A DNA stretch of 64,000 nucleotides, from assembly GCA_027493525.1 (NCBI GenBank), contig JAOSKN010000002.1, positions 2,327,326-2,391,325 on the forward strand, written 5' to 3'. Numbering within the stretch: position 1 is the stretch's first letter; each line of letters opens with the position of its first letter. Below the pieces are notes generated by a model. The model was not told the origin of the DNA, did not search any database, and was given only the letters and a program-made list of their open reading frames with translations. The translations under genes and the position numbers were made by a program. The DNA is from Planctomycetota bacterium. Its GTDB lineage: Bacteria; Planctomycetota; SZUA-567; H5-PLA8. Of the stretch, positions 18,462-26,374 are shown in pieces.

Positions 18462-18691
18462 GCGATGCCTCGCTCACCCCCCACGGGCTTCGACCATGAT
18501 TCGGCGATTTCACCTCGAATGCAAGCCAAAAGGGAGTTCGGCGCGCCATGGCGCAGCGCTTGAGCGCCATAGGACGTGGTCCTGATCCTCGCATGCGCTT
18601 AGTATTCAGGGCCGCGGCGCGCGAGAGTGCTTATATGAATTTGCGGGCTGTTTTACGGTAGGGTTCTCGCAGGTGAGGTTGCAAATAGCCG

Positions 18692-18720
18692 TTGACTTCC
18701 TCAAAACGAAGGGCTACCTT
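18692..18720 (+). promoter_or_regulatory. possible sigma-70 promoter ahead of the SRP RNA
   Basis: TTGACT (18692-18697) is separated by 17 bases from TACCTT (18715-18720). The -35 is good, the -10 weak. It would start transcription about 90 bases before the mature SRP RNA. Confidence 0.3.
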
Positions 18721-18730
18721 GATTGGCATG

Positions 18731-18792
18731 AAGAGTGCGAAGGGCGAGATCTGGGAGAGGCCTTCCACGATTCCCTTGCATTCGCAACTCTT
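18731..18792 (+). other. inverted repeat ahead of the SRP RNA
   Basis: AAGAGTGCGAA (18731-18741) pairs with TTCGCAACTCTT (18781-18792) with one bulged base, enclosing a second small stem (AAGGG with CCCTT). It could be a leader or processing hairpin, or a weak terminator for upstream transcription. Confidence 0.3.
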
Positions 18793-18816
18793 TTAGCTGT
18801 TTGAAGATAGAATAGC

Positions 18817-18940
18817 GCGACTTCAGCCCGGGGCCAGGCCCCATGCAACGGGGTAGGATGAACCTGGTCAGGGCGAAAGCAGCAGCCATAAGTCTTTGCC
18901 TCCGTGTGCCGTGGGTCTCCTGGCCTCGGGTTGAGGTCGC
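18817..18940 (+). ncRNA. ffs: signal recognition particle RNA (4.5S type)
   Basis: The conserved domain IV lies in 18855-18895: GAACCTGGTCAGG, a GCGAAAG apex and GCAGCAGCCATAAG, the Ffh-binding signature of bacterial SRP RNA. The flanks pair into a long helix: GCGACTTCAG, CCCGGGGCCAGG and CCCATGCAACGG on the 5' side match CCGTGTGCCGTGGG, CCTGGCCTCGGG and TTGAGGTCGC on the 3' side. This gives a hairpin RNA of about 124 nt without an Alu domain. The exact ends are inferred from the helix. It precedes dnaX-ybaB-recR, the same order as in Firmicutes (scr-dnaX-yaaK-recR), which supports the call. It targets nascent membrane proteins through Ffh/FtsY. Confidence 0.9.
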
Positions 18941-19074
18941 GCGCTAGACCGCCGCATCCTGCGGGCTCTCGAGAAGAGGCCGCAAAACTCAGTCGAATGC
19001 CGTGTTTGCACCTTGTGTGAGCAAGGGCCGTGGGCTCTTGTCTTGGGAGCGTATTGTTTTCTGGCGAGGCGCGT

Positions 19075-20982
19075 ATGGCGGCCAAGAAGACGAAATCAAC
19101 GTCGGGCGAAGGCGGCAAAGGCGAATATGTCGTCTTCGCGCGCCGTTTCCGGCCGCAGACCTTCGAGGATGTCGTCGGGCAGCAGGTCGTCACGCGCGCG
19201 CTGCGCCACGCGCTGAAGACCGGCCGGCTCGCGCAGGCGTATCTACTCACCGGCCCGCGCGGCGTGGGCAAGACGAGCCTCGCGCGGATCTTCGCCAAGG
19301 CGCTGAACTGTCTGAAAGGCCAGGGCCCCGACGGCCAGGCCGAAGAGCCCTGCAACGCCTGCGAGGCCTGCGTCTCGATCGGCGAGGGCAGTTCGCTGGA
19401 CGTGATCGAGATGGACGCGGCGACCAACCGCGGCATCGCCGACGTGCAGAAGCTCCGCGAGAACGTCGGGCTCGCGCCGTCCCATCTGCGCGCCAAGGTT
19501 TACATCGTCGACGAAATCCACATGCTCACGACCGAGGCCTGGAACGCGTTTCTCAAGACCCTCGAAGAACCGCCGCGGCACGTGAAGTTCGTCTTCGCCA
19601 CGACGGATCCGGACCGCATTCCCGAGACGATCCTCTCGCGCTGCCAGCGCTTCGACCTGCGCCGCATCTCGCTGGGCGACATCGTGAAGCGGCTCCGGCA
19701 GATCTGCGAGGTGGAGGCGGTCGAGGCCGAGACGGGGGCGCTGGAGCGGATCGCGGCGCTGGCCAAGGGCGGACTGCGCGATGCCGAGAGCCTGCTCGAT
19801 CTCGCCGTCAACCTGGGACAGGGGAAGGTGGACGCCGAAGTCGTGCGGCAGATCAGCGGCGCGGCGCCCGACGAACTGCTCCTGGAGATCCTGCATGCCT
19901 GCGCGGACGGAAAGGTCGCCGAGGCGCTCGCGAAGGCCGGCGGCGCGCTGGAAGCCGGGGCGGATCCCGACGACCTGCTGGTGGAATTGAGCGGGCGCGT
20001 CCGCGGGGCGCTGCTGGCGAAGACCTGCGGAACGAGCTCGCCGCTGCTGGAAGGCCAGAGCCATCTCGCGGAAGAGTTCGGCAAACTCGGCGCGAAGCTG
20101 AACGAGGATCAGTTGCTCATGCTCCTCCAGCTTTTCGGGGCCGCGCGCCGGCAGGTGCGCGACGCCGCGCAGGCGCGGCTGCCGCTGGAGATGGCGCTGG
20201 TGCGCGCCGCGCGCATAGGCGAACTGGTGGAACTGGGCAAGCTGATCGCGGCCGTGGAGCAGGGCGCCGCCGGGCCGCCGGGCGGCGGGCCGCGGGGGGC
20301 GCCCCGCCCAAACTCCCCAGGCCGCCCGGCGGGCGTTACTGAAACCCGCCCGGCGGCCGGCGCCCCGACGCACCCCAGCCGGCCTCCGGCGCCCGCGCCG
20401 GCAGCCCCGGTCGCGGCGAGCGTGCCGAGCGACGCGCCGGCGCGCTGGGAAGAGGTGCTCGCCGCGGTGCGCCCGAAGCCCGGCGGGGCGGGCATCGCGA
20501 GCGCGCTCGCGCACGCCGCGCCGATCCGGCTCGACGCGGAGGCCGGGGTGCTGGAACTGGGCTTCAGCCTGGCCAAGGTCTTTTACCGCGAGCTGCTCGA
20601 GCGCGCCGAGCGCGCCGAGGCGCTGCGGGAGAGCCTGAAGCAGGTCATCGGGCGCGACGTCGAGGTCCGGTTCGTGGCGGGCGACGAGCGCGTGGCCGCG
20701 CCGCGTCCGCCCGCCCCGCGCCGGACCGAGGCGCCGGAAGACGAGTACCACGACGAAGGCGCGCTGCCGCTGGGCGCGGTCCCGGCCGCGCGGCGCCGCG
20801 TGGCCGACGAGGGCGAGGTCGAAACCGTCCCGGCCCGGCCGACCGAAACCGCCGAGCCGCCGCCGGTGAAATTGAACCTCGACGAGGAAGCGGTGAAGGC
20901 GCATCCGCTGGTGAAGCTGGTCGTGGAGCGCTTCGAGGGGCGCGTCGCGGGCATCCGTCCGCAGGGCCGCAGGGAAGAGTAA
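19075..20982 (+). CDS. dnaX: DNA polymerase III subunit gamma/tau
   Basis: 635 residues; clamp-loader ATPase. FARRFRPQTFEDVVGQ opens the AAA+ domain. Walker A is GPRGVGKTS, zinc cysteines lie in the NCL to CNACEAC segment, Walker B is VYIVDEIHML, sensor 1 is FVFATTDPDRIPETILSRCQRF and SRC holds the arginine finger. A Pro/Ala-rich linker (about residues 400-460) leads to a C-terminal tau-like domain and an acidic tail. The chosen ATG begins MAAKKTKS; the frame opens further upstream without a ribosome site. No A-rich slippery sequence for a programmed gamma product was seen. First gene of the dnaX-ybaB-recR run. Confidence 0.95.
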   Translation: MAAKKTKSTSGEGGKGEYVVFARRFRPQTFEDVVGQQVVTRALRHALKTGRLAQAYLLTGPRGVGKTSLARIFAKALNCLKGQGPDGQAEEPCNACEACVSIGEGSSLDVIEMDAATNRGIADVQKLRENVGLAPSHLRAKVYIVDEIHMLTTEAWNAFLKTLEEPPRHVKFVFATTDPDRIPETILSRCQRFDLRRISLGDIVKRLRQICEVEAVEAETGALERIAALAKGGLRDAESLLDLAVNLGQGKVDAEVVRQISGAAPDELLLEILHACADGKVAEALAKAGGALEAGADPDDLLVELSGRVRGALLAKTCGTSSPLLEGQSHLAEEFGKLGAKLNEDQLLMLLQLFGAARRQVRDAAQARLPLEMALVRAARIGELVELGKLIAAVEQGAAGPPGGGPRGAPRPNSPGRPAGVTETRPAAGAPTHPSRPPAPAPAAPVAASVPSDAPARWEEVLAAVRPKPGGAGIASALAHAAPIRLDAEAGVLELGFSLAKVFYRELLERAERAEALRESLKQVIGRDVEVRFVAGDERVAAPRPPAPRRTEAPEDEYHDEGALPLGAVPAARRRVADEGEVETVPARPTETAEPPPVKLNLDEEAVKAHPLVKLVVERFEGRVAGIRPQGRREE

Positions 20983-21007
20983 ACGCGAGAAAGGGCGAGG
21001 CCAGGCG

Positions 21008-21334
21008 ATGCTGGGTAACTTCGGCGACATGATGAAGCTGATGGGGCAGGCGGGGCAGCTCCGCGAAAAGATGCAGCACGTCCAGGAGCAGGCCCGCAAG
21101 CGCGTCGTCGCGGCCGAGTCCGGCGGCGGGATGGTCAAGGTCACCGCCACCGGCCTGGGCGAGGTGCTGGCCGTCGAGATCGACGCCGACGCCCTGAAGG
21201 ATCCCGAGACGCTGGGCCCGCTCATCGCGGCGGCCGTGAACGCCGCGGTCAAGAAGGGCAAGGACGCCGTGGTGGAGGAGATGCGCCAGAGCCTGGGCGG
21301 CCTGGACCTTCCTCCCGGCATGTTGAACTTCTGA
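21008..21334 (+). CDS. ebfC: YbaB/EbfC family nucleoid-associated protein
   Basis: 108 residues, full length for the family. It begins MLGNFGDMMKLMGQAGQLREKMQ and has VVAAESGGGMVKVTATGLGEVLAVEID, the typical YbaB beta-sheet core, ending LPPGMLNF. Family members are DNA-binding dimers with a role in nucleoid structure and possibly recombination. It lies between dnaX and recR with short spacers, an arrangement conserved across many phyla. Confidence 0.95.
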   Translation: MLGNFGDMMKLMGQAGQLREKMQHVQEQARKRVVAAESGGGMVKVTATGLGEVLAVEIDADALKDPETLGPLIAAAVNAAVKKGKDAVVEEMRQSLGGLDLPPGMLNF

Positions 21335-21343
21335 AGGACGACG

Positions 21344-21976
21344 ATGGCCCGCAGGCACGCCGAACCCCCGCCGCCCCCGGCCGACAGCTTCGAGCGGCTG
21401 ATCGCCGAACTCGAACGGCTGCCCGGCGTGGGCCGGCGTTCGGCCGAACGGATCGCGTACCACCTGCTGGAGGCCTCGCGCGACGAGGCCCTCGCGCTGG
21501 CCCTCGCGATCCGGGACATGAAGAGCAAGCTGCGCCCCTGCCGGGAATGCGGGAACCTCACCGAGACCGAGACCTGCGCGCTCTGCCGCGACCCGCGCCG
21601 CGACGCCTCGGTCCTCTGCGTCGTCGAATGGCCCCGCGAGATCCGCGCGATCGAGAAGAGCGGGGAGTTTCGCGGGCGCTACCACGTGCTGATGGGGCGG
21701 CTCAGCCCGCTCGCCGGCGTCGGCCCCGAGGACCTGCGCGTCGCGCCGCTGCTCGAACGGGTCCGCGCGGGCGGCGTGGCGGAGATCGTGCTGGCCACCA
21801 GCCCCACCATGGAAGGCGACGCGACCGCCGCGTTCCTGACGCAGAAACTGCACGCGCTCGCCCCGAAGCTCCGCATCACGCGCCTGGCGCGCGGAATGCC
21901 CGCCGGCAGCGACCTCAGTTTCGCTCAGGCCGGCACGATCGGCGAGGCGTTCAAGGGGCGGCGGGAGATGCCTTAG
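21344..21976 (+). CDS. recR: recombination mediator RecR
   Basis: 210 residues. The N-terminal helix-hairpin-helix is LERLPGVGRRSAERIAYHLL. The zinc finger has CRECGNLTETETCALC. A Toprim domain follows with LCVVEWPREIRAIE and YHVLMGRLSPLAGVGPEDLRV, then EIVLATSPTMEGDATAAFL and a C-terminal RLARGMPAGSDLSFAQAGTIGEAFKGR. RecR acts with RecO (and RecF) to load RecA on gapped DNA. It is the last gene of the dnaX-ybaB-recR group, 9 bases after ybaB. Confidence 0.97.
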   Translation: MARRHAEPPPPPADSFERLIAELERLPGVGRRSAERIAYHLLEASRDEALALALAIRDMKSKLRPCRECGNLTETETCALCRDPRRDASVLCVVEWPREIRAIEKSGEFRGRYHVLMGRLSPLAGVGPEDLRVAPLLERVRAGGVAEIVLATSPTMEGDATAAFLTQKLHALAPKLRITRLARGMPAGSDLSFAQAGTIGEAFKGRREMP

Positions 21977-21984
21977 GGGCAGGG

Positions 21985-22054
21985 AACTGAAAACAGTGAA
22001 CAGTGAACAGGAAACAGGGAACAGTAAACAGTAAACGGGAAACTGGGGACGGTG
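21985..22054. repeat. degenerate heptanucleotide array, AACAGTG family (10 units)
   Basis: Ten consecutive 7-nt units (AACTGAA, AACAGTG x2, AACAGGA, AACAGGG, AACAGTA x2, AACGGGA, AACTGGG, GACGGTG) in unbroken phase. It starts 8 bases after the recR stop and ends about 40 bases before rpoN. Phase is conserved even where bases are not. Confidence 0.85.
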
Positions 22055-22095
22055 AACGAGGGGATGGCGCGTCGTACGGGACCTTGAGGTGATCC

Positions 22096-23692
22096 ATGCA
22101 TCAGGCTTTATCGCTCAGCCAGCGTCAAGAGATGAAGATCATCATGACGCGGCAGATGATCCAGTCGATCGAGATGCTGCAACTGCCGCTGATGGATCTC
22201 CAGCAGTCGATCACCGCCGAACTGGAAGCGAATCCTTGGCTTGAGTCGGGCGATACGGGCGCGGAGGGCGAAGCCCAGGAAGAGGGCGACGGAGAAAGCG
22301 CGGAGGACCGCGAGGGCGGGGCGGGGGAGACGGACCTTGATGCGCCCGCCGCCACGGAGCCCGACGGGGAGGTCCATGTCTACGACGACGATGGGCGCTT
22401 CGAGAACGCGGGCGCGGAGGCGGCCGAGGCGCCGGCCGCGCCCGTGGAGGTCGAAGATCCGCGCCTCAAGCGCATGGAGGCGTTGCTTGAAGAGTGGAAC
22501 GATCCGCGCACGCGCTCCAGCGGCAGCTATTCCGGCGGCGGGGGCGAGGACGACGCGAAGCTCGAAGCGATGCGCAATACCGCCGCGCCGACCATCTCGA
22601 TCGAGGAGCACCTGCTCGAGCAGATACATTTTTCGAAGGAAGAGCCGCGCCTGAAGGAACTCGCTGAGGCCATCGTGGGCTCCCTGGACGAGGCCGGCTA
22701 CCTGCGCATCCCGCTGATGGAGGTCTTCTACAAGGACGAAGGCGGCCTGCGCGTCTCGCTGGTCGAAGGCGGCGTGACCGAGGACGAGGCCGAGCTGGCG
22801 CTGACGCTCGTGCAGTCCCTCGATCCGCCCGGCGTCGGCGCGCGCGACCTGAAGGAATGCCTCCTGCTCCAGATGCGGCGGCTGCGCGGGGACTTCTCCT
22901 TCGAGGAGAAACTCGTCGCCGAGCACCTCGACGATCTCGCCAACAACCGCCTGCCGCAGATCGCCAAAGCCATGGACGTGACGATCGAGCAGATCAAGGA
23001 AGCCGCCGAGCACCTGCGGCACCTGAACCCGAACCCCGGGCGCAGCTTCGGCGGCGCGCGCCCGCAATACGTCGTCCCCGACGTGGTCGTCGAAGAGATC
23101 GAGGGGCGCTACGAGATCCGCATCAACGAGCACTACCTCCCGCCGCTGCGCATCTCGCGCGAGCAGATCGAACTCCTGCGCAGCGAGCCGAAGGACAGCA
23201 AGGCCCGCGAGTACCTGATGAACAAGGTCGGCAGCGCCGTGTGGCTCATGGAGTCCGTGATCCAGCGCCGCAACACGCTCTACCGCATCACCGAACAGAT
23301 CGTGGACATCCAGGGGCCTTTTTTTCGAGCACGGCCCTTCGCACCTCAAGCCGCTGATGATGCAGGAAGTCGCCGAACGGATCGGCATGCACGTCTCGAC
23401 CGTCAGCCGCGCGCTGGCCGGGAAGTACATCCAGACCCCGCAGGGGCTATTCCCGATGAAGTACTTCTTCACCGGCGGCTTCAGCACCGGGGACGGCGAG
23501 AGCGAGTCCAACCGCGCGATCATGCTCAAGATCAAGGACATGTGCGACAAGGAGGATAAGAAGGAGCCGCTCAGCGACCAGGAGATCGTCAAACGCCTGC
23601 TCGCCGAGAATATCGACATCGCCCGCCGCACCGTGGCCAAGTATCGGGAGAAGCTGAGGATCCCATCCAGCCGGCAGCGCAAGGAGTATTGA
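22096..23692 (+). CDS. rpoN: RNA polymerase sigma-54 factor RpoN (one frameshift)
   Basis: About 531 residues after repair. Region I is Gln-rich (LSLSQRQEMKIIMTRQMIQSIEMLQLPLMDLQQSI). An acidic region II follows, then the core-binding domain (LEEHLL-like SIEEHLLEQIHF, SLDPPGVGARDLKECLLLQ, HLNPNPG) and the HTH (EVAERIGMHVSTVSRALAGKYIQTPQGLFPMKYFF). The RpoN box is intact as ARRTVAKYRE. The frame is broken at a run of seven T (23329-23335): with six T the product reads through GPFFEHGPSHLKPLMMQEVAERIG. An indel error is the simplest explanation; transcriptional slippage on T7 is an alternative. GAGGTG precedes the ATG. Sigma-54 requires bacterial enhancer-binding ATPases, none of which are in this window. 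Confidence 0.93.
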
Positions 23693-23696
23693 CATG

Positions 23697-23731
23697 AGTT
23701 CCGAGTTCCGAGAACCGAGAACTGAGAAACG
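23697..23731. repeat. heptanucleotide array AGTTCCG / AGAACCG (5 units)
   Basis: AGTTCCG, AGTTCCG, AGAACCG, AGAACTG, AGAAACG begin four bases after the rpoN stop. The first unit is identical to the array at 1837. Confidence 0.8.
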
Positions 23732-23733
23732 GC

Positions 23734-23776
23734 TTCACCATAGAGGCACAGAGGGCGCTGAGGACCACAAAGGTTG
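23734..23776. repeat. purine-rich intergenic repeat-like tract
   Basis: CTTCACCATAGAGGCACAGAG begins a tract with imperfect 9-nt spacing of AGAG/GAGG blocks, between two heptamer arrays. It resembles short CACAGAGG-type intergenic repeats seen in other bacteria; a genome-wide copy count would be needed to call it. Confidence 0.35.
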
Positions 23777-23818
23777 ATTTGGAATAGGCGCTTCTTAATC
23801 CAGGCACAGTTGCATTTC

Positions 23819-23846
23819 CATTCACCATTCACCATTCACCATTCAC
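23819..23846. repeat. heptanucleotide array CATTCAC (4 units)
   Basis: Four perfect copies of CATTCAC, sharing the TTCAC core of the GTTCACT family, about 90 bases before the next start codon. Confidence 0.85.
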
Positions 23847-23934
23847 TCGTAGTTTTACAGTCTCCTTACACCACTCCGGTCGGCAATTCCGTCATACTCC
23901 CGCACGCCGAACCGAGTATTCCAGGAGAATACGC

Positions 23935-24723
23935 ATGCGCTCCGCATTGATCCTGCTGGCCGCCGTTTCAAGCTTTGCCTGGGGCCTTTGGACGGAAAGC
24001 GCGGCCGAGCCGCGGCCCGATGCGCCGTCCGCGCCGCCACTGGCCGGCGACGAGGACCAGGGCGGCGGCGCCGAGCCGGCTCCCAATCCCGCGCCCGCGC
24101 CGGAAGCGAACGCGAAGGACGAGAACAACCCCGCCTTTCACGCGCGCCTGAAGGAGATCGCGGGGAGTTACGCGCGCTGGGGGCGCGTCGACGCCCCGCA
24201 ATGGGCCCCGACCGACTGCAAAATGCCCGGAGCCAGCACGGCGCGGATGAGCGCAAGCAAGGATTCGGAGAGCCACGGGAAGAAGCTCTACTTCCTGTTC
24301 GGTTCGTCGATCCGGGACTATGTGAAAGCGACCGCGGAAGGCGCGGCCGAGGCGCCGGCGGGCTTGGCGATCGTCAAGGAATCCTGGGTCCCGCGCGAGG
24401 TCCCGGCCGGAACGATCCGGGTCCGGCGCCAGGAACCGCGCGACAAGCGCGAAGGCGATTACGAAGACCCGCGCGGCGCGTTCCCGCCGAGCGACTTCGT
24501 CGAGCCCTACGCCGAGAAGGACGGGAAGCTCTATACGACCGGCGCGAAGCACGGCCTTTTCGTCATGTATAAGCTCGATCCGAAGACCCCCGGCACCGAC
24601 GAGGGCTGGGTTTACGGCGCCGTCAGTGCGGACGGGAAAACGGTCACCGGCGCCGGCAAGCTGACCTCGTGCATGGAGTGCCACACGCAGGCTGAGCATG
24701 GCCGGCTGTTTGGGTTGAAATGA
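23935..24723 (+). CDS. exported haem protein, cytochrome P460-like
   Basis: 262 residues with a signal peptide (MRSALILLAAVSSFAWGLWTESAAE), a Pro/Ala-rich spacer and a C-terminal domain resembling cytochrome P460-type proteins: ETSW-like LAIVKESWVPRE, LFVMYKLDPKTPGTDEGWVYGAVSADGKTV. It ends with a single c-haem site CMECH. Such proteins bind one covalent haem in the periplasm; the redox partner is unknown. AGGAG precedes the ATG. It stands alone between repeat tracts. Confidence 0.65.
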   Translation: MRSALILLAAVSSFAWGLWTESAAEPRPDAPSAPPLAGDEDQGGGAEPAPNPAPAPEANAKDENNPAFHARLKEIAGSYARWGRVDAPQWAPTDCKMPGASTARMSASKDSESHGKKLYFLFGSSIRDYVKATAEGAAEAPAGLAIVKESWVPREVPAGTIRVRRQEPRDKREGDYEDPRGAFPPSDFVEPYAEKDGKLYTTGAKHGLFVMYKLDPKTPGTDEGWVYGAVSADGKTVTGAGKLTSCMECHTQAEHGRLFGLK

Positions 24724-24732
24724 ACCAGAAAC

Positions 24733-24763
24733 CTGTAATCTGTAATCTGTGATCTGTGATCTG
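24733..24763. repeat. heptanucleotide array CTGTAAT / CTGTGAT
   Basis: CTGTAAT x2, CTGTGAT x2 and a partial CTGAAG, starting 10 bases after the preceding stop codon. It is the reverse complement of the second half of the array at 24794-24863. Confidence 0.8.
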
Positions 24764-24793
24764 AAGCTATGCCTTGATGTAGATTCTGATTAC

Positions 24794-24863
24794 GTTCACT
24801 GTTCACTGTTCACTGCTCACAGATCACTGCTCACAGATTACAGATTACAGATTACAGATTACA
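24794..24863. repeat. mixed heptanucleotide array (10 units)
   Basis: GTTCACT x3, GCTCACA, GATCACT, GCTCACA, GATTACA x4 in a single unbroken 7-nt phase. This array joins the GTTCACT and GATTACA families and shows intermediates between them. Its second half can pair with the inverted units at 24733-24763. Confidence 0.88.
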
Positions 24864-24919
24864 GGATACCTTTCCCTGCCGTGGACGCAGGTTGAGCCTG
24901 CAACTACGCTGGACGCGCC

Positions 24920-25636
24920 ATGAGCGAGTGTCCGGCCGAGTCCCTAACCAGCTCCAGTTGCGCGCGCTGCGCCCGGCAACTCACGGGCGAGCGCCCCTTA
25001 CGCCTTCCCGACGGCCGCGACTACTGCGCCGCCTGCTGCGACCGCATGGCCACCGAACAGTTCGAACTCGAGACGGGCGAGACCTTCGCCGCATGGATCG
25101 AGAAGCATCCGCGCCTGGTCATGGAGCACGCACCGATGGAAATCGGGCTGCGGAGGCTCCTCTTCGTCGCTCCGCTGCTGGCTGCCTGCGGTTCCCTGAT
25201 GCTCTTGGCCCTGGGCTTTTACCGGCTGGTCTTCGCGGGCAAAACGGGCCTGGGGTTCATGCTCCTGGGCGGCCTTGGCGCGCTGGCCTTCGCGGCCTTC
25301 TCGCTGCGGCAACTGCGCAGTTTCCTGCGCGCCAGGGGATTCGTGCTCACGCTGGAAGCCGGCCGCTTCGAGCTCAAGCATGGCCCGCGCCGCGATGCGT
25401 TCAACATCGAGGACGTGGAGCAGGCCTGCGTCGTGCGCCCTGGCACCGTCGGCGCGCGCGAAGGCGCGCTGGGCCTGAAGGACGGCCGCATGCTGACGCT
25501 CGATACGTGCCTCACCGACCTGCATGCGCTGGGCGTGGTGATGGATTTGCGTTTTCGCGAGGATTTTCCGCCGAGCCTCGAAGATCAGTGGAAGGATCGC
25601 CGCGACAAGCTGCGCAAGATCCGCGGCCTGGAGTAG
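24920..25636 (+). CDS. membrane protein with N-terminal zinc-ribbon-like motif
   Basis: 238 residues. Cysteines in CARCARQ and YCAACCDRM near the N-terminus suggest a small zinc-binding treble-clef or ribbon. Two transmembrane helices follow (LLFVAPLLAACGSLMLLALGFYRLVF and LGFMLLGGLGALAFAAFSL), then a cytoplasmic PH-like beta domain (GFVLTLEAGRFELKHGPRRDAFNIEDVEQACVV). No family is recognised. The next gene starts 5 bases after its stop, so they are probably cotranscribed. Confidence 0.65.
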   Translation: MSECPAESLTSSSCARCARQLTGERPLRLPDGRDYCAACCDRMATEQFELETGETFAAWIEKHPRLVMEHAPMEIGLRRLLFVAPLLAACGSLMLLALGFYRLVFAGKTGLGFMLLGGLGALAFAAFSLRQLRSFLRARGFVLTLEAGRFELKHGPRRDAFNIEDVEQACVVRPGTVGAREGALGLKDGRMLTLDTCLTDLHALGVVMDLRFREDFPPSLEDQWKDRRDKLRKIRGLE

Positions 25637-25641
25637 CCCGC

Positions 25642-26334
25642 ATGCCCGAGCACGAAACCGTCGAGATCGCGGGGAGCCTCCTGGCGGCGCGCATCGAACC
25701 TGCCCGCGGCGCGCGGATCGCTTCGCTGCACTGGCGCCCGCAGGCGTCCGAACTGCTGGCCGTGAAAGGCTACGTCTTCGCGCTGGATCCCGGGCCGCCG
25801 CCCCGCGGCCTGGCCGAAGGCTTCCGCGTCATCGACGTCTCCGCCGGCCACGTCGAGATGGAGTGCGAACCCTCGCCCGGCCTGTTCCTGCGCACGCGCT
25901 ACGCCATCGTCGAAGACCTGCTTTTCGTCCGCCACCGCGCCGAAAACCGCGGCACGACCTGCCTGCCGCTGGAGCCCTTCACGCGCGCCGCGTGGCGGCT
26001 CGACGCGTTCGGTCCCGCGCCGCGGCTCGTGCCGCGAGGCCTGGACATGCGATGGCACGAGCGCCCGTTGCTGCCGGAGGGCGCCGGGCAAGTCGAAGTT
26101 CAACTGGCCGAGTTTGACCGTCCCGCCGGCGCCTGGCGTCTGGCCGGCGCGCGCCTGCAACTCGAGGAGACCTTCTCGGTGGATTTCGTGTCGGCGACGC
26201 GGCTGGAGGTCTCGCGCCCGGATGGCGTCGCGGTCCTGGGGCTTCACTTCAAGTCGCATGACCTGCGCCCCGGCACGAGCCGCGTCTTCGATACGGGCTG
26301 GCAGGTCAGCGAAGAACGGAACGGCAAGCGGTGA
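25642..26334 (+). CDS. possible galactose-mutarotase-like protein
   Basis: 230 residues from the ATG at 25642 (MPEHETVEIAGSLLAARIEPARGARIASLHWRP). The opening resembles aldose-1-epimerase-like proteins, where a surface beta-strand is followed by GA.I.SL.. and long beta-rich segments (HVEMECEPSPGLFLRTRYAIVEDLLFVRHRAENRG, SVDFVSATRLEVSRPDGVAVLGLHF). No catalytic His/Glu pair can be placed confidently. It follows the preceding membrane protein gene by 5 bases. Confidence 0.5.
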   Translation: MPEHETVEIAGSLLAARIEPARGARIASLHWRPQASELLAVKGYVFALDPGPPPRGLAEGFRVIDVSAGHVEMECEPSPGLFLRTRYAIVEDLLFVRHRAENRGTTCLPLEPFTRAAWRLDAFGPAPRLVPRGLDMRWHERPLLPEGAGQVEVQLAEFDRPAGAWRLAGARLQLEETFSVDFVSATRLEVSRPDGVAVLGLHFKSHDLRPGTSRVFDTGWQVSEERNGKR

Positions 26335-26374
26335 ACGGAGGAGCCCGGCCCGGAGGCTTCCTGGCCCTGGCCGG

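Larger units (their letters stand above)
18462..18816. other. intergenic region between divergent sbcD and the SRP RNA gene
   Basis: About 350 bases with no coding-like frame. It contains a candidate promoter at 18692-18720 and an inverted repeat at 18731-18792, and must also carry the minus-strand sbcD promoter, which I could not place. Confidence 0.5.

Noticed and set aside
19075-20982. Programmed frameshift in dnaX producing gamma
   Set aside because: No A-rich slippery heptamer with a downstream hairpin was found; the tau frame is continuous.
24892-25641. In-frame N-terminal extension of the mutarotase-like gene
   Set aside because: It runs out of frame through the zinc-ribbon membrane protein gene, which has clear transmembrane segments; the translation is Arg-rich shadow.
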